Below are positions 1 through 10,242 of a stretch of DNA of 64,000 nt, one piece after another. Location of the stretch: positions 66,110,171 to 66,174,170 of the forward strand of contig CM022303.1 in NCBI GenBank assembly GCA_011799875.1, in the 5' to 3' direction. Numbering within the stretch: the stretch's first letter is position 1; the number at the start of each line of letters is the position of its first letter. Under the pieces are notes generated by a model. It saw only the letters and a list, made by a program, of their open reading frames with translations. It made no database searches and was not told the origin of the DNA. A program made the translations under genes and the position numbers. This stretch comes from Thinopyrum elongatum (taxonomy: Eukaryota > Streptophyta > Magnoliopsida > Poales > Poaceae).

Positions 1-384
1 CGAAGACCAGAGCGTGAGAAGCTGATGATAGCTGTGTTTATGATTCTCTCGGAAGTATTAGCATAGAGATAAAGCGTGACCAGCGTTGCTAAGTAAAAAA
101 GTCGAAGAACGGCCGAACGGAGCACAAGCTAATTATATGGAAAACTCTCTCCAAGTGGCATGTTTATTCAGCCTCCCTTGCTTGTACACGCATACAGATG
201 CATAGTAGTTTCATTGTACAGAAAGAGAAATCCCATGGTATAGACTATAGAGCATATGGTGCACAACTTTTTCGAAAGTCAATCGGACGAACCTGCAGCG
301 TGATGCGGCGCAAACTAAAAAAAGTGGAGGGCTGGAGCACGATGTAACTTTATAACTCTCTCCAGGTCAACTTGTTTGTGTCAT
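1..384. other. Flanking DNA with a diverged tandem repeat
   Basis: No gene is recognisable here. The stretch around 143-230 (AACTCTCTCCA, then GTTTATTCAGCCTCC, then GATGCATAGTAG) recurs in diverged form beginning near 354 and continuing beyond the inserted Copia element at 6993-7050. This implies an old tandem repeat with a period of about 211 bp whose second copy was split by the insertion. Confidence 0.45.
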
Positions 385-389
385 GTTTT

Positions 390-758
390 TGTTGGATCCT
401 CTGGATCGGGGTAGGCTAGAGATCCCGGTAGATTACCTTCTCCTTGTCCTGTTGAGCTCGAGCCGGAGGCCATGGTGATGCAGGTGGCGATGGTGGTGAG
501 TGTGCGGGTGTGTGCGAAGTGGCGGCGGTGATGGCGCTTCCCGTCGGCCTAGCGCTAACCCTAGATCGGTAGGGGGTGTTCGGTGGTGTTGGGTGCATAG
601 TCAACTTGGTGATCCGTGCCCCGGCACCCCACCTCTTTATATATGGCGCTGGCGACAGGGGCCCACCAACCAGATGCGGTTGGGCGCCTCCGATCAAGGC
701 GCGAGTCAAGTTCCAGATCGAGCCGTTGGACTCGATTCGGGAGGAGATCAACCTAACA
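390..758 (-). repeat. 3' LTR of Copia element D
   Basis: This is the downstream LTR in element orientation. It shares its 369-bp length and its ends with 6624-6992. A TATA-like motif lies at 636-643 on the minus strand, matching the one in the 5' LTR. Confidence 0.93.
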
Positions 759-769
759 TTCTCCCCCTT
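759..769 (-). promoter_or_regulatory. Polypurine tract of element D
   Basis: Read on the minus strand this is a purine run (AAGGGGGAGAA) immediately upstream of the 3' LTR, the usual primer position for plus-strand DNA synthesis. Confidence 0.85.
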
Positions 770-930
770 GATCTCAACTTTTACTTTTAACTTTATACTT
801 TCTAGTTTATTTGTTCCATCACATATTGCTACATAGAGCATGTTTCATCGTCACAGCTTAATTGCCGATAGAATCATACAGCTACAACATATGTTATGTT
901 CAGAAACAAATTATGTTCCTTTTGGGCCTC

Positions 931-3900
931 TCATGATCCAGGAATCATAAGGCTTTCACTTAAACCCATGCCGGCTAAGTGTTCCTTGAACATATTGGGT
1001 GGTAAGCCTTTTGTTAGCGGATCCGCAAGCATATCCTTTGTCCTTATATGCTCAAGACTTATAGTGTGATCCTGGATTTTATCTTTCACAACATAATACC
1101 TTATCTCTATTGTTTTGGCAGCATTACTCGACTTGTTGTTGTGAGCATAGAATACTGCGGGCTGGTTGTCACAGTACATCTTTAGTGGTTTGTGAATACA
1201 ATCTACCACTTTCAAGTCGGGTATAAAATTTTTTAGCCATATTGCCTGCCCCGTGGCCTCGACGCATGCTATGAATTCTGCATACATCGTGGATGATGCA
1301 ACTATTGACTGTTTGGAGCTTTTCCATGAAATAGCTCCCCCAGCGAGAGTGAATACGTATCCTGACGTGGATTTTCTATCATCTCTGTCCCCCACAAAAT
1401 CTGCGTCTGAATACCCTTTCATCTTAGGGAATCACATCTCATGTATGTTAGCATGTAGTCTTTCGTGCCTTACGCATAACGCAATGTTTTCTTTACCACC
1501 TTCCAGTGCTCTATGTCTGGATTCTCTTGATATCTACTGAGTACCCCGGTGATAAAAGCTAAGTCAGGGCAAGTGCACACTTGTGCATACTGTAAGCTGC
1601 CAACAGCCGAAGCATACGGTACTACTTTCATTTGATCGATCTCGTACTAGTTCTTGGGACATTGGTATTTTCCAAAACTATCGCCCTTGACTATAGGAGC
1701 AGGTGTGGCTTTACTCGCATGCATATTATACCTTTTAAGGACCTTTTCTAAATATGCTTTCTGCGATAGTCCTAAGACTCCATTGTTCCTATCTCGGTGA
1801 ATTTCTATGCCCAAAACATATGATGCTTCACCAAGATCTGTTATATCAAAATTTGAGGACAAGAACTTCTTTGTTTCTTGTAGCAGACTAACATCACTGC
1901 TAGCAAGGAAGATATCATCCACATACAAGATTAGGAAAATATATTTCCCATTTTTAAACTTTGCATAAATGCAGTTGTCCTCAATATTTTCTTTAAATCC
2001 AAAAATTTTAATTGTCTCATTAAACTTTAGATACCACTGTCTAGAGGCTTGCTTTAATCCATAAATGGATTTCTTCAGGCGGCATCCCATATCTTCCTTG
2101 CCTTCCATGATAAAACCCTTGGGTTGTTTCATGTAGACATTTTCTTTTAAATCCTCATTGAGAAATGCCGTCTTTAAATCCATTTGATGTAACTCTAAAT
2201 CAAAATGAGCAACTAATGCCATTATGATTCTGAAGGAATCCTTACATGAGACTGGAGAAAATGTCTCATTGTAATCTATCCCTTCTCTTTGTGTAAATCC
2301 TTTTGCCACAAGTCTTGCTTTATACTTTTCTACATTCCCTTTAGAGTCATACTTAGTTTTGTAGACCCATTTACAGCCTACTGTTTTGGCTCCTTTAGGA
2401 ATATTCTCTAAGTCCCAAACATCTTTGGAACTCATCGATTTCATCTCGTCTTCCATTGCCTTCATCCACTTTGACGAATGTGGGCTTCTCATGGCTTCTT
2501 CATATGAGGTGGGATCTTTTTCCATATGAACCATTTCTGTGTTATAAACTTTATAATCAGTAGAAATAGCTGATCTTCTTGTTCTATTAGACCTTCTGAG
2601 GGCCTCAGTTTCTGGCACATTCTGTGCCTCAACTTCCGGCACATCGTCTAAAATTGGCTGCTGCACCTCCCTTTCATGCTCAACAACGGGTTCAGTCGGC
2701 TCCTGACAGACAGGTTCCGGGTCTACCCCCATAGTTGTCATGGGTGGAGTTGCAACTGGTAGTGAGAAAAATGGCTCCTGAATCATCGGATTAGGTGCAT
2801 GCACCCTCTTCTCCTCAAGATCAATTTTCCGAGCTACCATGCTCCCCCTCATCATTTCGTCCTCTAAGAAGACTGCATGTCTTGTTTCTACAAACTTTGT
2901 ATATCTGTCTGGACAGTAGAAACGAAAACCCTTTGATCTGTCTGGATAGCCAATGAAGTGGCAACTCACTGTTTTGGGATCTAACTTTGCAATGTTTGGA
3001 TTAAACATTTTGGCCTCAGCAGAGCACCCCCACACCCTGAAGTGTTGTAGAGAGGGCACTCTTCCTGTCCATAGCTCGTATGGTGTTTTGGGCACCGACT
3101 TGCTTGGTACTCTATTGAGAATGTGAATGGCGGTTTTAAGCGCCTCCATCCATAATCCCAATGGCAAGGTGGAATAACTCATCATACTGCGCACCATATC
3201 CATAAGTGTACGGTTACGCCTTTCAGCTACTCCATTTTGCTGAGGCTCACCCGGCATTGAATACTGGGCTACTATGCCAGTCTCCTGCAAGAACTTTGCA
3301 AAAGGTCCAGGGACTTGGCCATATGGAGTGTGCCGACCGTAGTATTCTCCCCCACGGTCGGATCTTACTATCTTTATTCTTTTATCATGCTGATTTTCAA
3401 CTTCAGCTTTGAATATCTTAAATTTATCCAACGCTTCAGATCTTTCTTTGATTGGATAAATATAACCATAGCGAGAGTAATCATCTGTGAATGTTATGAA
3501 CGAGTCATATCCATCCACACTTTTCACCGGAAATGGTCCACAAATGTCAGTGTGAATGATTTCCAGTGTGCCTGTGCTATGAATTGCACCCTTTTTGATT
3601 TGTTTTACATACTTTCCTTTAATGCAATCTACGCATTGTTCTAAGTCTGAGAACTCTAACGGAGGAAGAATTTCACTTTTGACTAATCTTTCTATTCTCC
3701 CCTTGAAAATATGGCCCAAACGACAGTGTCATAGTTTCGATGAGTCGTGAGTTCTCTTTCTTTTCTTTTGTTCTTTATTCGACGCGGAAACATGTTCTTT
3801 CACATTACATACAAAATAAACTTTTTCACATAGTGATAATAAATAAAGCTCATCGTGAAGTAAAGCATCACCCACATAAGCATTATTAAACCATATGGCA

Positions 3901-5105
3901 CATTTGCCATGTCCAAAATAACATTCATAATGATCTTTGTCCAAACATGAAACACTAATCAAGTTTCTATTACATGAAGGAACATATAAAACATCTCTAA
4001 GTAGAAGCTTGAATCCATCAGCTAACTCCAAGGAGATGTCGCCGACAGCTTCAACTTCCGCTTGAATTCCATTTGCTACTTCAATGCCTCTTTCTCTTCT
4101 TTGCGTAGTCCGGGTCGAATGGAATCCCTGTAAAGAATTTGCAACATGAATAGTTGCTCCTGAGTCAATCCACCAAGTAGATTTCGGAAACTGTGTGTAC
4201 AAGGATTCATTTACTAAGGAAACAATGTTGTTACCTTGCTTTGCCATTAAGGACTTCAGCCAATCAGGGCAGTCTTTCTTGTAGTGCCCAGTCTTCTTAC
4301 AGTGGAGACATGTGTCTTTGTCCACTAGGAAAGGCTTTTGCTGACGCTGATGCTGATAGGGAGCTTTTCCATGTGGCTTTGAGGGGGAACTGTTGCTATT
4401 TAGATTGTAATTCTTTTTCTTATCCTTCACATAGTTGATAGAACCACCATGTGAGGCTTTAAGTCTTTCCTCCTCTTGGACACACATTGCTATTGTCTTT
4501 TCAATGTCCCATGTTCCAGGTGACATATTGTAGTTTACAACAAAAGTTTCAAACTCCTTTGGCAGTGAAGCCATAACCAGGTGGACCAGGAGCTTTGGTT
4601 TGATCTCCAGATCCGCATCCATGGGCTTGAGCTTTGCTGCCATATTGCTCATCCTGAGGATGTGCTCTCTTATTCCATGACTATCACCTGTGTAGTGTTC
4701 TGTCACCAGTTGCTTTAACACCTGGGTGGCATATATCTTTGAAGAGCCAGTGAACTGGCTCTTTATCTTTGTAAGCAACTCCCCTACGGAAGTGCACTCT
4801 GCAATCGAGCCCACGATGGCGTTCTCAATTGTATTCTTTATAAATGCCATGCACTTTTTGTTTGCATTGACCCACTTTTGATTTTCGATGGAATACAACA
4901 TCTCCAATGGAGCATGATCCCCTCTCTTTTTATCCCACGCAGCATCATCATCAGTGGCCTCTCTGACTGGCTCTATAGGTCTGACCGGCTATGGTTCATC
5001 CACAACCCAGTCCACCTCAGCACAGACAAATGCCAGGTCTACTTTCTTTCTCCACTCAGTGTAGTTGTCACCTCTGAGTGTCGGAACATCTTTTAGGCAA
5101 CTCAT
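931..5105 (-). pseudogene. Broken Copia Gag-Pol polyprotein (element D)
   Basis: A frame of about 1,390 codons starts at the ATG at 5103-5105 and runs to a stop at 931-933. In order it shows a Gag core, a CX2CX4HX4C zinc knuckle near 4271-4315, a protease DSG motif near 4160, an integrase with HHCC-type and D,D,E regions (about 3710-3180), a reverse transcriptase with YVDD near 1915, and a Copia RNase H (SDADF, then DNQPA). Four in-frame stops interrupt it: TAG 4989-4991, TGA 3729-3731 in the GAG-pre-integrase segment, TAG 1644-1646 and TAA 1470-1472. A frameshift lies near 1421-1430, because the RNase H is in a different frame. Each stop sits where relatives carry Gln or Trp, so each can be explained by one C-to-T or G-to-A transition. 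The length is normal for Copia polyproteins. It has no host role. Confidence 0.93.
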
Positions 5106-6610
5106 CAAGTGAAAGCCTCCTGAAATCACAATTTAAGTGAGATCAGTATAACAAGCATATGCATTAATCTAACGTTGGTCAAATTAAACATACAATTGTC
5201 TATGCAATTAAATCTATATTACCGTTGGGCCAATTATTAGAAATAAATGCACCTTTAATTTCAATAATAAAACATGATCATGTTATTAACAACGTTGGTC
5301 ATAAAAATAACATAATCATATTCATTTTAATAATCACTTTAACATGCTCTTAAAATACTTAATTCTATCTAAACTTTTATTTTCTTTGTAAAAGAGCACT
5401 ATGAATTATTTACGCAGCGGAAAAAAATGAATAAAAATTCATGAACTTTTTACTTTTTACAGAAACTATTCTTTGACTAAATAAAATTTCATGAACTTTA
5501 TTATTTTCTTTATAAAATTCAAGAACATTTCTTTTCCTGAAAATTTCCTGTTTTCATTTTCAGAAACTTTTTCTGTTTACTTTTCTATTTTCTAAACAAA
5601 AAAATTTTGTTGGAAAAAATTTGCATAGAAAAACTATTTTAAATCTGCCCAAAATATGGACAAAAACTATTAAAACCAAAAAGAAAACAGCAGCAGCAAC
5701 CGGCCTCGACTCGGCCTGGGCCGTCCGCGGCTGTGGCCTCGGCCCAGCTTGCGCGTGGGCTGTGCCCGCGGCTGCGCCTGCGCCGCCGCCCTCCACTTTC
5801 GGCCCAGCGGCGCGCTAGGGTTTGCATCTCAGCCGTCCGATATGATCTGACGGTCGAGCGTCGTTTTCGCTGGATCAAAACGATCCCACCGCGCCGCTAG
5901 GGCAAAACCCTAGGTCATTCCCCCCCGTTTCTCTCGCCTCTCTTGCCCCCCGCGCGGCGTTCTCGCCGGCCGCTCGGACACCATGCCGGACCTGTCGCCG
6001 GCGACGGCGTCTACGGCCACAGCGCCGCGCCGCGCCGCCCTTTCCTTTCCTCCTGTTCTCCCCTTTCCCCCGCCTTTCCTTTGACAGAGAGAGGGAGGGA
6101 CGCCTGCTGCGCCCTCCTCTGCTCCCCTTGCGCCTCGACGGCGCTCTTCTTTGTGGAGTAGCGGCGGGGCACGGCTGCGCCGGCCGCCGGCGTCGGCAGC
6201 GAACCACCGCGCCGCGCGAGCGCCTCCCCTTTCCCTTTCTTATTCTCTGCTCATCTACTACCGCATACAGCAACAGATAGAGAGAGAGAGATCCGGCGGG
6301 TTTCCGATGCGGCGCCCCTGCTGACCCCTTTGCTGGCGTGCGCGAGCACCTCGAGGGTGGACGCGCCGCCGTCAAACGGCTCGGTGGTGGTGACTGTACT
6401 TTGCCCCTGTGGGGGTGTGTTCTTCTTCCGAACGGCTCTGCTAGCCGATGCCCGTCCGGATCGAGAGGAACGGCGCGGCCGGTGCGGCGGCGCAACTTTT
6501 CTTTGCCCTTCTTTTCCCCACTTTTTGTTTTGGGGTTAGGGTTCTTGGGGGGGAGGGAGGGATCTTTCTTTCTCTGTATATACTTTGTACCGAAAAACTT
6601 AGCCTAACAT
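5106..6610 (-). other. Long untranslated leader of element D
   Basis: About 1.5 kb separates the primer-binding site from the Gag start. It has two parts in transcript order: a GC-rich half (about 6500-5690, rich in CGCC/GGCG runs) and an AT-rich half (about 5690-5120) that ends, on the minus strand, in TTTCAG just upstream of the Gag ATG. The compositional switch and the acceptor-like site suggest a possible leader intron. No convincing protein was found; the open frames in the GC-rich part are low-complexity Arg/Pro-rich. Confidence 0.5.
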
Positions 6611-6622
6611 GGTCTGATACCA
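6611..6622 (-). promoter_or_regulatory. Primer-binding site of element D
   Basis: On the minus strand the sequence next to the 5' LTR is TGGTATCAGACC. It matches the initiator-methionine tRNA primer site of plant Copia elements (TGGTATCAGAGC) with one difference. Confidence 0.88.
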
Positions 6623-6623
6623 T

Positions 6624-6992
6624 TGTTGGATCCTCTGGATCAGGGTAGGCTAGAGATCCCGGTAGATTACCTTCTCCTTGTCCTGTTGAGCTCGAGCCGG
6701 AGGCCATGGTGATGCAGGTGGTGATGGTGGTGAGTGTGCAGGTGTGTGCGAAGTGGCGGCGGTGATGGCGCTTCCCGTCGGCCTAGCGCTAACCCTAGAT
6801 CGGTAGGGGGTGTTCGGTGGTGTTGGGTGCACGGTCAACTTGGTGATCCGTGCCCCGGCACCCCACCTCTTTATATATGGCGCTGGCGACAGGGGCCCAC
6901 CAACCAGATGCGGTTGGGCGCCCCCGATCAGGGCGCGAGTCAAGTTCCAGATCCAGTCGTTGGACTCGATCCGGGAGGAGATCAACCTAACA
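6624..6992 (-). repeat. 5' LTR of Copia element D
   Basis: This 369-bp LTR begins TGTTGG and ends TAACA, and GTTTT follows. In element orientation it is the promoter-bearing LTR, immediately upstream of the primer-binding site. Confidence 0.93.
6870..6877 (-). promoter_or_regulatory. TATA box in the 5' LTR of element D
   Basis: The minus strand reads TATATAAA, well placed within the LTR to start a minus-strand genomic transcript. The same motif is in the other LTR. Confidence 0.6.
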
Positions 6993-6997
6993 GTTTT

Positions 6998-7507
6998 ATC
7001 CAGCCTCTCCTGATTGTAAACGGAGACACATGCATAGTGGTATCATTTAAGAAGGGTTACTTATCATGATAAGGAAGCAAACTTCAATGATTAATCTTGT
7101 TAAAGTCAAACATGCAATTAAAGCGCAACATGGAAACCACACCTATAGCTAGCAGCTTCCCCTGTTGATCTAATGCCTGGCCTCAGCTAGCCTATACTTA
7201 ATCCGTCGAGGTTTAGTGGGCCTTCTCGTTTTTTGGGGCAAACTTTAATCATCTAAAGTATACCATTGGATATGTATTCGAAACAGGGTTCTAACCATAT
7301 AAATTTTTGTGACATATATTTATATTTTATTAGTTAACTTTATGGTAAAAATTGGACAATATTAATGAGGGGGCTTAATAATTCCGACGTTGAGAGTAAG
7401 TAGCAGCAACTCTGTCGTGTCTGCCATCCATCCATCAATCCATTGTATGCATACCTTCCTTAATAGATCTTATATATCATCAATCAAATGTCCACCACAC
7501 TCAAAGA
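6998..7507. other. Unassigned flanking DNA
   Basis: The first 50 bases continue the diverged repeat seen at 143-230. The rest is AT-rich and shows no gene, terminal repeat or RNA that I can support. Confidence 0.4.
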
Positions 7508-7651
7508 GTCAAGGCTGCCGTCACCGTTGCTGCCCTCTGCGCCTTGCTCGTCATGGCCACGGGAAAGCAGACAAACACTTGCTTCGAGGCATGCTTCAAC
7601 ACCAGCATCATTCTGAAAGGCAGGGTTTTCAAGGACAAGTGTGCAATGTGA
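7508..7651 (+). pseudogene. Possible remnant of a small secreted Cys-rich peptide
   Basis: The frame from 7508 reads a hydrophobic stretch (AAVTVAALCALLVMA) followed by TCFEACFNTS and a further Cys, stopping at 7649-7651. The layout resembles a signal peptide followed by a thionin- or defensin-like Cys peptide. No ATG lies in this frame nearby, and the frame breaks where more cysteines would be expected. I cannot assign a family; chance similarity is quite possible. Confidence 0.2.
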
Positions 7652-7736
7652 ATGCAAGAGCCACCGACCGTTTGATGCAAAGTGTTAGAGCAATTATGTC
7701 TTCCCCTTCCCCACGCACCTCCCACAATGCTGCCTA

Positions 7737-7964
7737 TGCTGCCATCTTGGAGCGCTCCTCGCATGCTCTTTGTTGCCATTGCAACATGCCCTTCAACGTC
7801 TTCATCGCAGCAACGCGTGATAGCAGGTTGTGGCCGTCTTCATCGCAATAGTCGCAGTTTTGCAGTAGTCCTTTGTCCTTGTGATCACAATTTGTCTCTT
7901 CTTTGACCACTTTCCTATTTGCAGTAATTATGTCATCTAGGACAGAATTGTCTACATTGTCATC
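7737..7964 (-). pseudogene. Downstream half of a split Mutator-like transposase-type frame
   Basis: This minus-strand stretch is open for 76 codons, to a TAG at 7734-7736. It is in frame with 48172-48885 once element C and one AAATA target copy are removed. The junction completes an acidic segment of the type SNYDFEAGDDTLF followed by DDNVDNSV. Such Asp-rich segments with a DSDYD-like core are typical of the N-terminal part of plant MuDR-type (MULE) transposases; the family call is from recognition only. No catalytic transposase domain is visible, so the gene is truncated as well as split. Confidence 0.6.
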
Positions 7965-7969
7965 AAATA

Positions 7970-9681
7970 TGTTGGAAATATGCCCTAAATGTAATAATAT
8001 TTGTATTATTATATTTTCATATTCATAATTAAGAGTTTATATTTCATGCTATAACTGCTATGATCCTGGAATATGCGATTCAGTGGAAAACTCATATGCA
8101 CGTGTGAACTGATAAACGGATAAAATCAACGTTCCTAGTCTCGCCTCTAAAACTAGCTCAAGTGTTGTTGGTGATCATATTTTCCGGATCTTAGGATATC
8201 GTTAAGTGTAACGATGATCCTAAAACAACATTGAGATTATGACGTTGGAAGAACGATCATATTGAATCGACCCAAACTTGTTTGTTATGAATTGAGTTAA
8301 TATCGTCTGTATTCAATTGTAATAACACGGAGTGTTAGCATGTGTTTTAGTTCCTCAGACCATGAGAGTGTCTCGGTCACTTCCTACCAGACGGCGGGCT
8401 TTGGGGTTGCTCAAACGTCATCTGTAACAAGGTGATCATAACGACAACTTTCAGGCTCACCGGAAAGTTTGACAAGTGACCGAACAACTCGAGGGTGGGA
8501 TTTGCTCCTCCGACGATGGAGAGATATTCTTAGGGCCCTCTCGGTGTGACGGCATCCATCATCGTCTGGCCAGACACAGGTGACTACGTCACGGGGATGT
8601 CGGAACATGTTAACGAGCAAGAAGAACAAAACCGGTAAATGGGAGCAACGGTATAGTGAGCATGGTGATGACTCAAGATGATACTGATGCACACCGGGTT
8701 TTGTAAAGTATCGCGAAGCAAAGGGAACATCGCATGATAACCAAAGGTTCACTCGAATATCATTCGTGTAATCATAGGGACCGATATGATGTCCACGGTT
8801 CCGCTATCGGTCATTGAACGAAGGGGTTTCATTCATGTCTATGCTTTACCGAACCTACGGGGTCACAAGCTTAAGGTAATCATGATCTGCTGAGTGTTAG
8901 TGGAATGGGAGTGATGAGAATATATTTATGAAATAAATAGTTTCATTAATATCCAAAATAGTTTCGAGAGGTTCCGAAAGCGTTTCGGGGTCACCGGAAG
9001 GGTTTCGGTGAATATCGGGTAATACCGGGTATTACTGATTAATTATATATAGGTGGAAAATGTTTTCGGGGATGTTAAATTATATATGTTATGCTCTGAA
9101 AATGTTTAGAACAATTATATATTTAATTTAATATCAACGGGCCTAATAAGGCCAAGTGGTGGAAGATCACTTGGGCCACAAAGGCCCAATAGGGGTGGCA
9201 CCCCCTTCTCCCCATGGAAAGGGGAGAGGGAGGCCGAATTGGAGAGGGATTCCCCTCCCCTTGGCCGGCCACAAGGGGGAGACTTTCCCCCCTTGTGTGG
9301 CACCCCCTCCTCCCCTACCAACCTATATATACTTGAGGATTTCCACCCTTTTGCAACACAAGTTTTGGGAGCCTCCTCTAGTTGATCTAGTTCTAGTTCT
9401 AGTTGGTCCTAGTTGACTAATTAGAGCTAGCCCTAGCCACCTCTAATCCTCATAATTGTAAGCCCAGTGTGGTTCTAATCTCCTCTCTCTAATTCTCCGG
9501 CGAGGATTAGCTCTGGACGGCGAAGCGCTGCCGGATCGTGAAGACCGTACGCTTGCAACCAAGTAGAGAGGCCGTGCTTTCGGTCTTCTGTTCGAGGGAT
9601 CATTCGAGGGCGGTTCGCGGGATCTTCATCAACGTTCGAGGGACTTCAAGTACGATCTACACTGACTCGTCTACTTCCGCT
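7970..9681 (+). repeat. Left LTR of element C, first part
   Basis: It matches 46347 to about 48053 throughout. It is cut at 9681 by the CACTA insertion; the LTR resumes at 31560. Confidence 0.9.
9324..9331 (+). promoter_or_regulatory. TATA box in the left LTR of element C
   Basis: TATATATA follows CAACC. The same arrangement occurs at 47700-47707 in the other LTR, so it is a conserved core promoter. Confidence 0.6.
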
Positions 9682-9699
9682 CACTAGTAGAAAACAGGC

Positions 9700-9880
9700 A
9701 CTTGTCCCGGTTCCAGAGGGCCTTTAGTCCCGGTTCTGCAACCGGGACAAAATGATCGGGACTAAAGCCCCTCACTTTTAGTCCCGGTTGGCCTATAAAC
9801 CGGGACTAAAGGAGCTCCACGTGGCCGCTGTGGGGCGCCCAGGCAGGAGGACCTTTAGTCCCGGTTGGTAACACCGACCG
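9700..9880. repeat. Left subterminal repeats of the CACTA element
   Basis: Several copies of CTTTAGTCCCGGTT occur in both orientations. In En/Spm-like elements such repeats bind the element's own regulatory protein. Paired copies can also fold into short hairpins. Confidence 0.85.
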
Positions 9881-10242
9881 GGACTAAAAGGCAGCCACGC
9901 GTCAGCAGCTCCCAGGCGCTGGGTTTTTTTTTGAAAGGGGGGGGTTTTAGGGGTTTTGGAGGGTTTAGGGGTTTCATATTGTGTTAGCTAGCTACTACAT
10001 ATAGAGAGAAGTGACCTCTCTTTCTCCGTGCTTGGTCGACGCTACCTACTACATATAGAGAGAACTCGACGCTAGCTAGTAAGCAAATGAAGAAACCATT
10101 AATTACACAAGATCGTCATAAACATATATAGAGAGAAGTGACCTCTCTTTCTCCGTGCTTGGTCGAACAACAAGTTTTCGTATATCTATCCTAAGCTACT
10201 ACATATATACAATATAACATCTCTTACGATCCCTGACATCAT
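9881..10242. other. Untranslated tail region of the CACTA element
   Basis: It holds G-rich runs and a short sequence beginning CATATAGAGAGAAGTGACC that occurs near 9998 and again near 10125. No gene is seen. It lies downstream of the minus-strand gene that ends at 10243. Confidence 0.5.

Larger units (their letters stand above)
390..6992 (-). mobile_element. Copia LTR retrotransposon 'D', complete but with a broken coding region
   Basis: Two 369-bp LTRs (390-758 and 6624-6992) begin TGTTGGATCC and end CCTAACA. They are flanked by the 5-bp target duplication GTTTT (385-389 and 6993-6997), so both boundaries are exact. The element reads on the minus strand: primer-binding site next to the right LTR, polypurine tract next to the left LTR, and Gag, protease, integrase, reverse transcriptase and RNase H in Copia order. 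The LTRs differ at about ten positions by eye (roughly 2.7%), which suggests insertion of the order of a million years ago under commonly used grass rates. The coding frame is interrupted, so this copy could move only with proteins supplied in trans. Confidence 0.95.

Noticed and set aside
3206..3644. Plus-strand open frames across the Copia D pol region
   Set aside because: They are antisense shadows of the integrase part of the minus-strand polyprotein.
7390..7851. 153-codon plus-strand frame
   Set aside because: Its translation has no recognisable domain, it overlaps the minus-strand MULE-like half, and composition alone explains its length.
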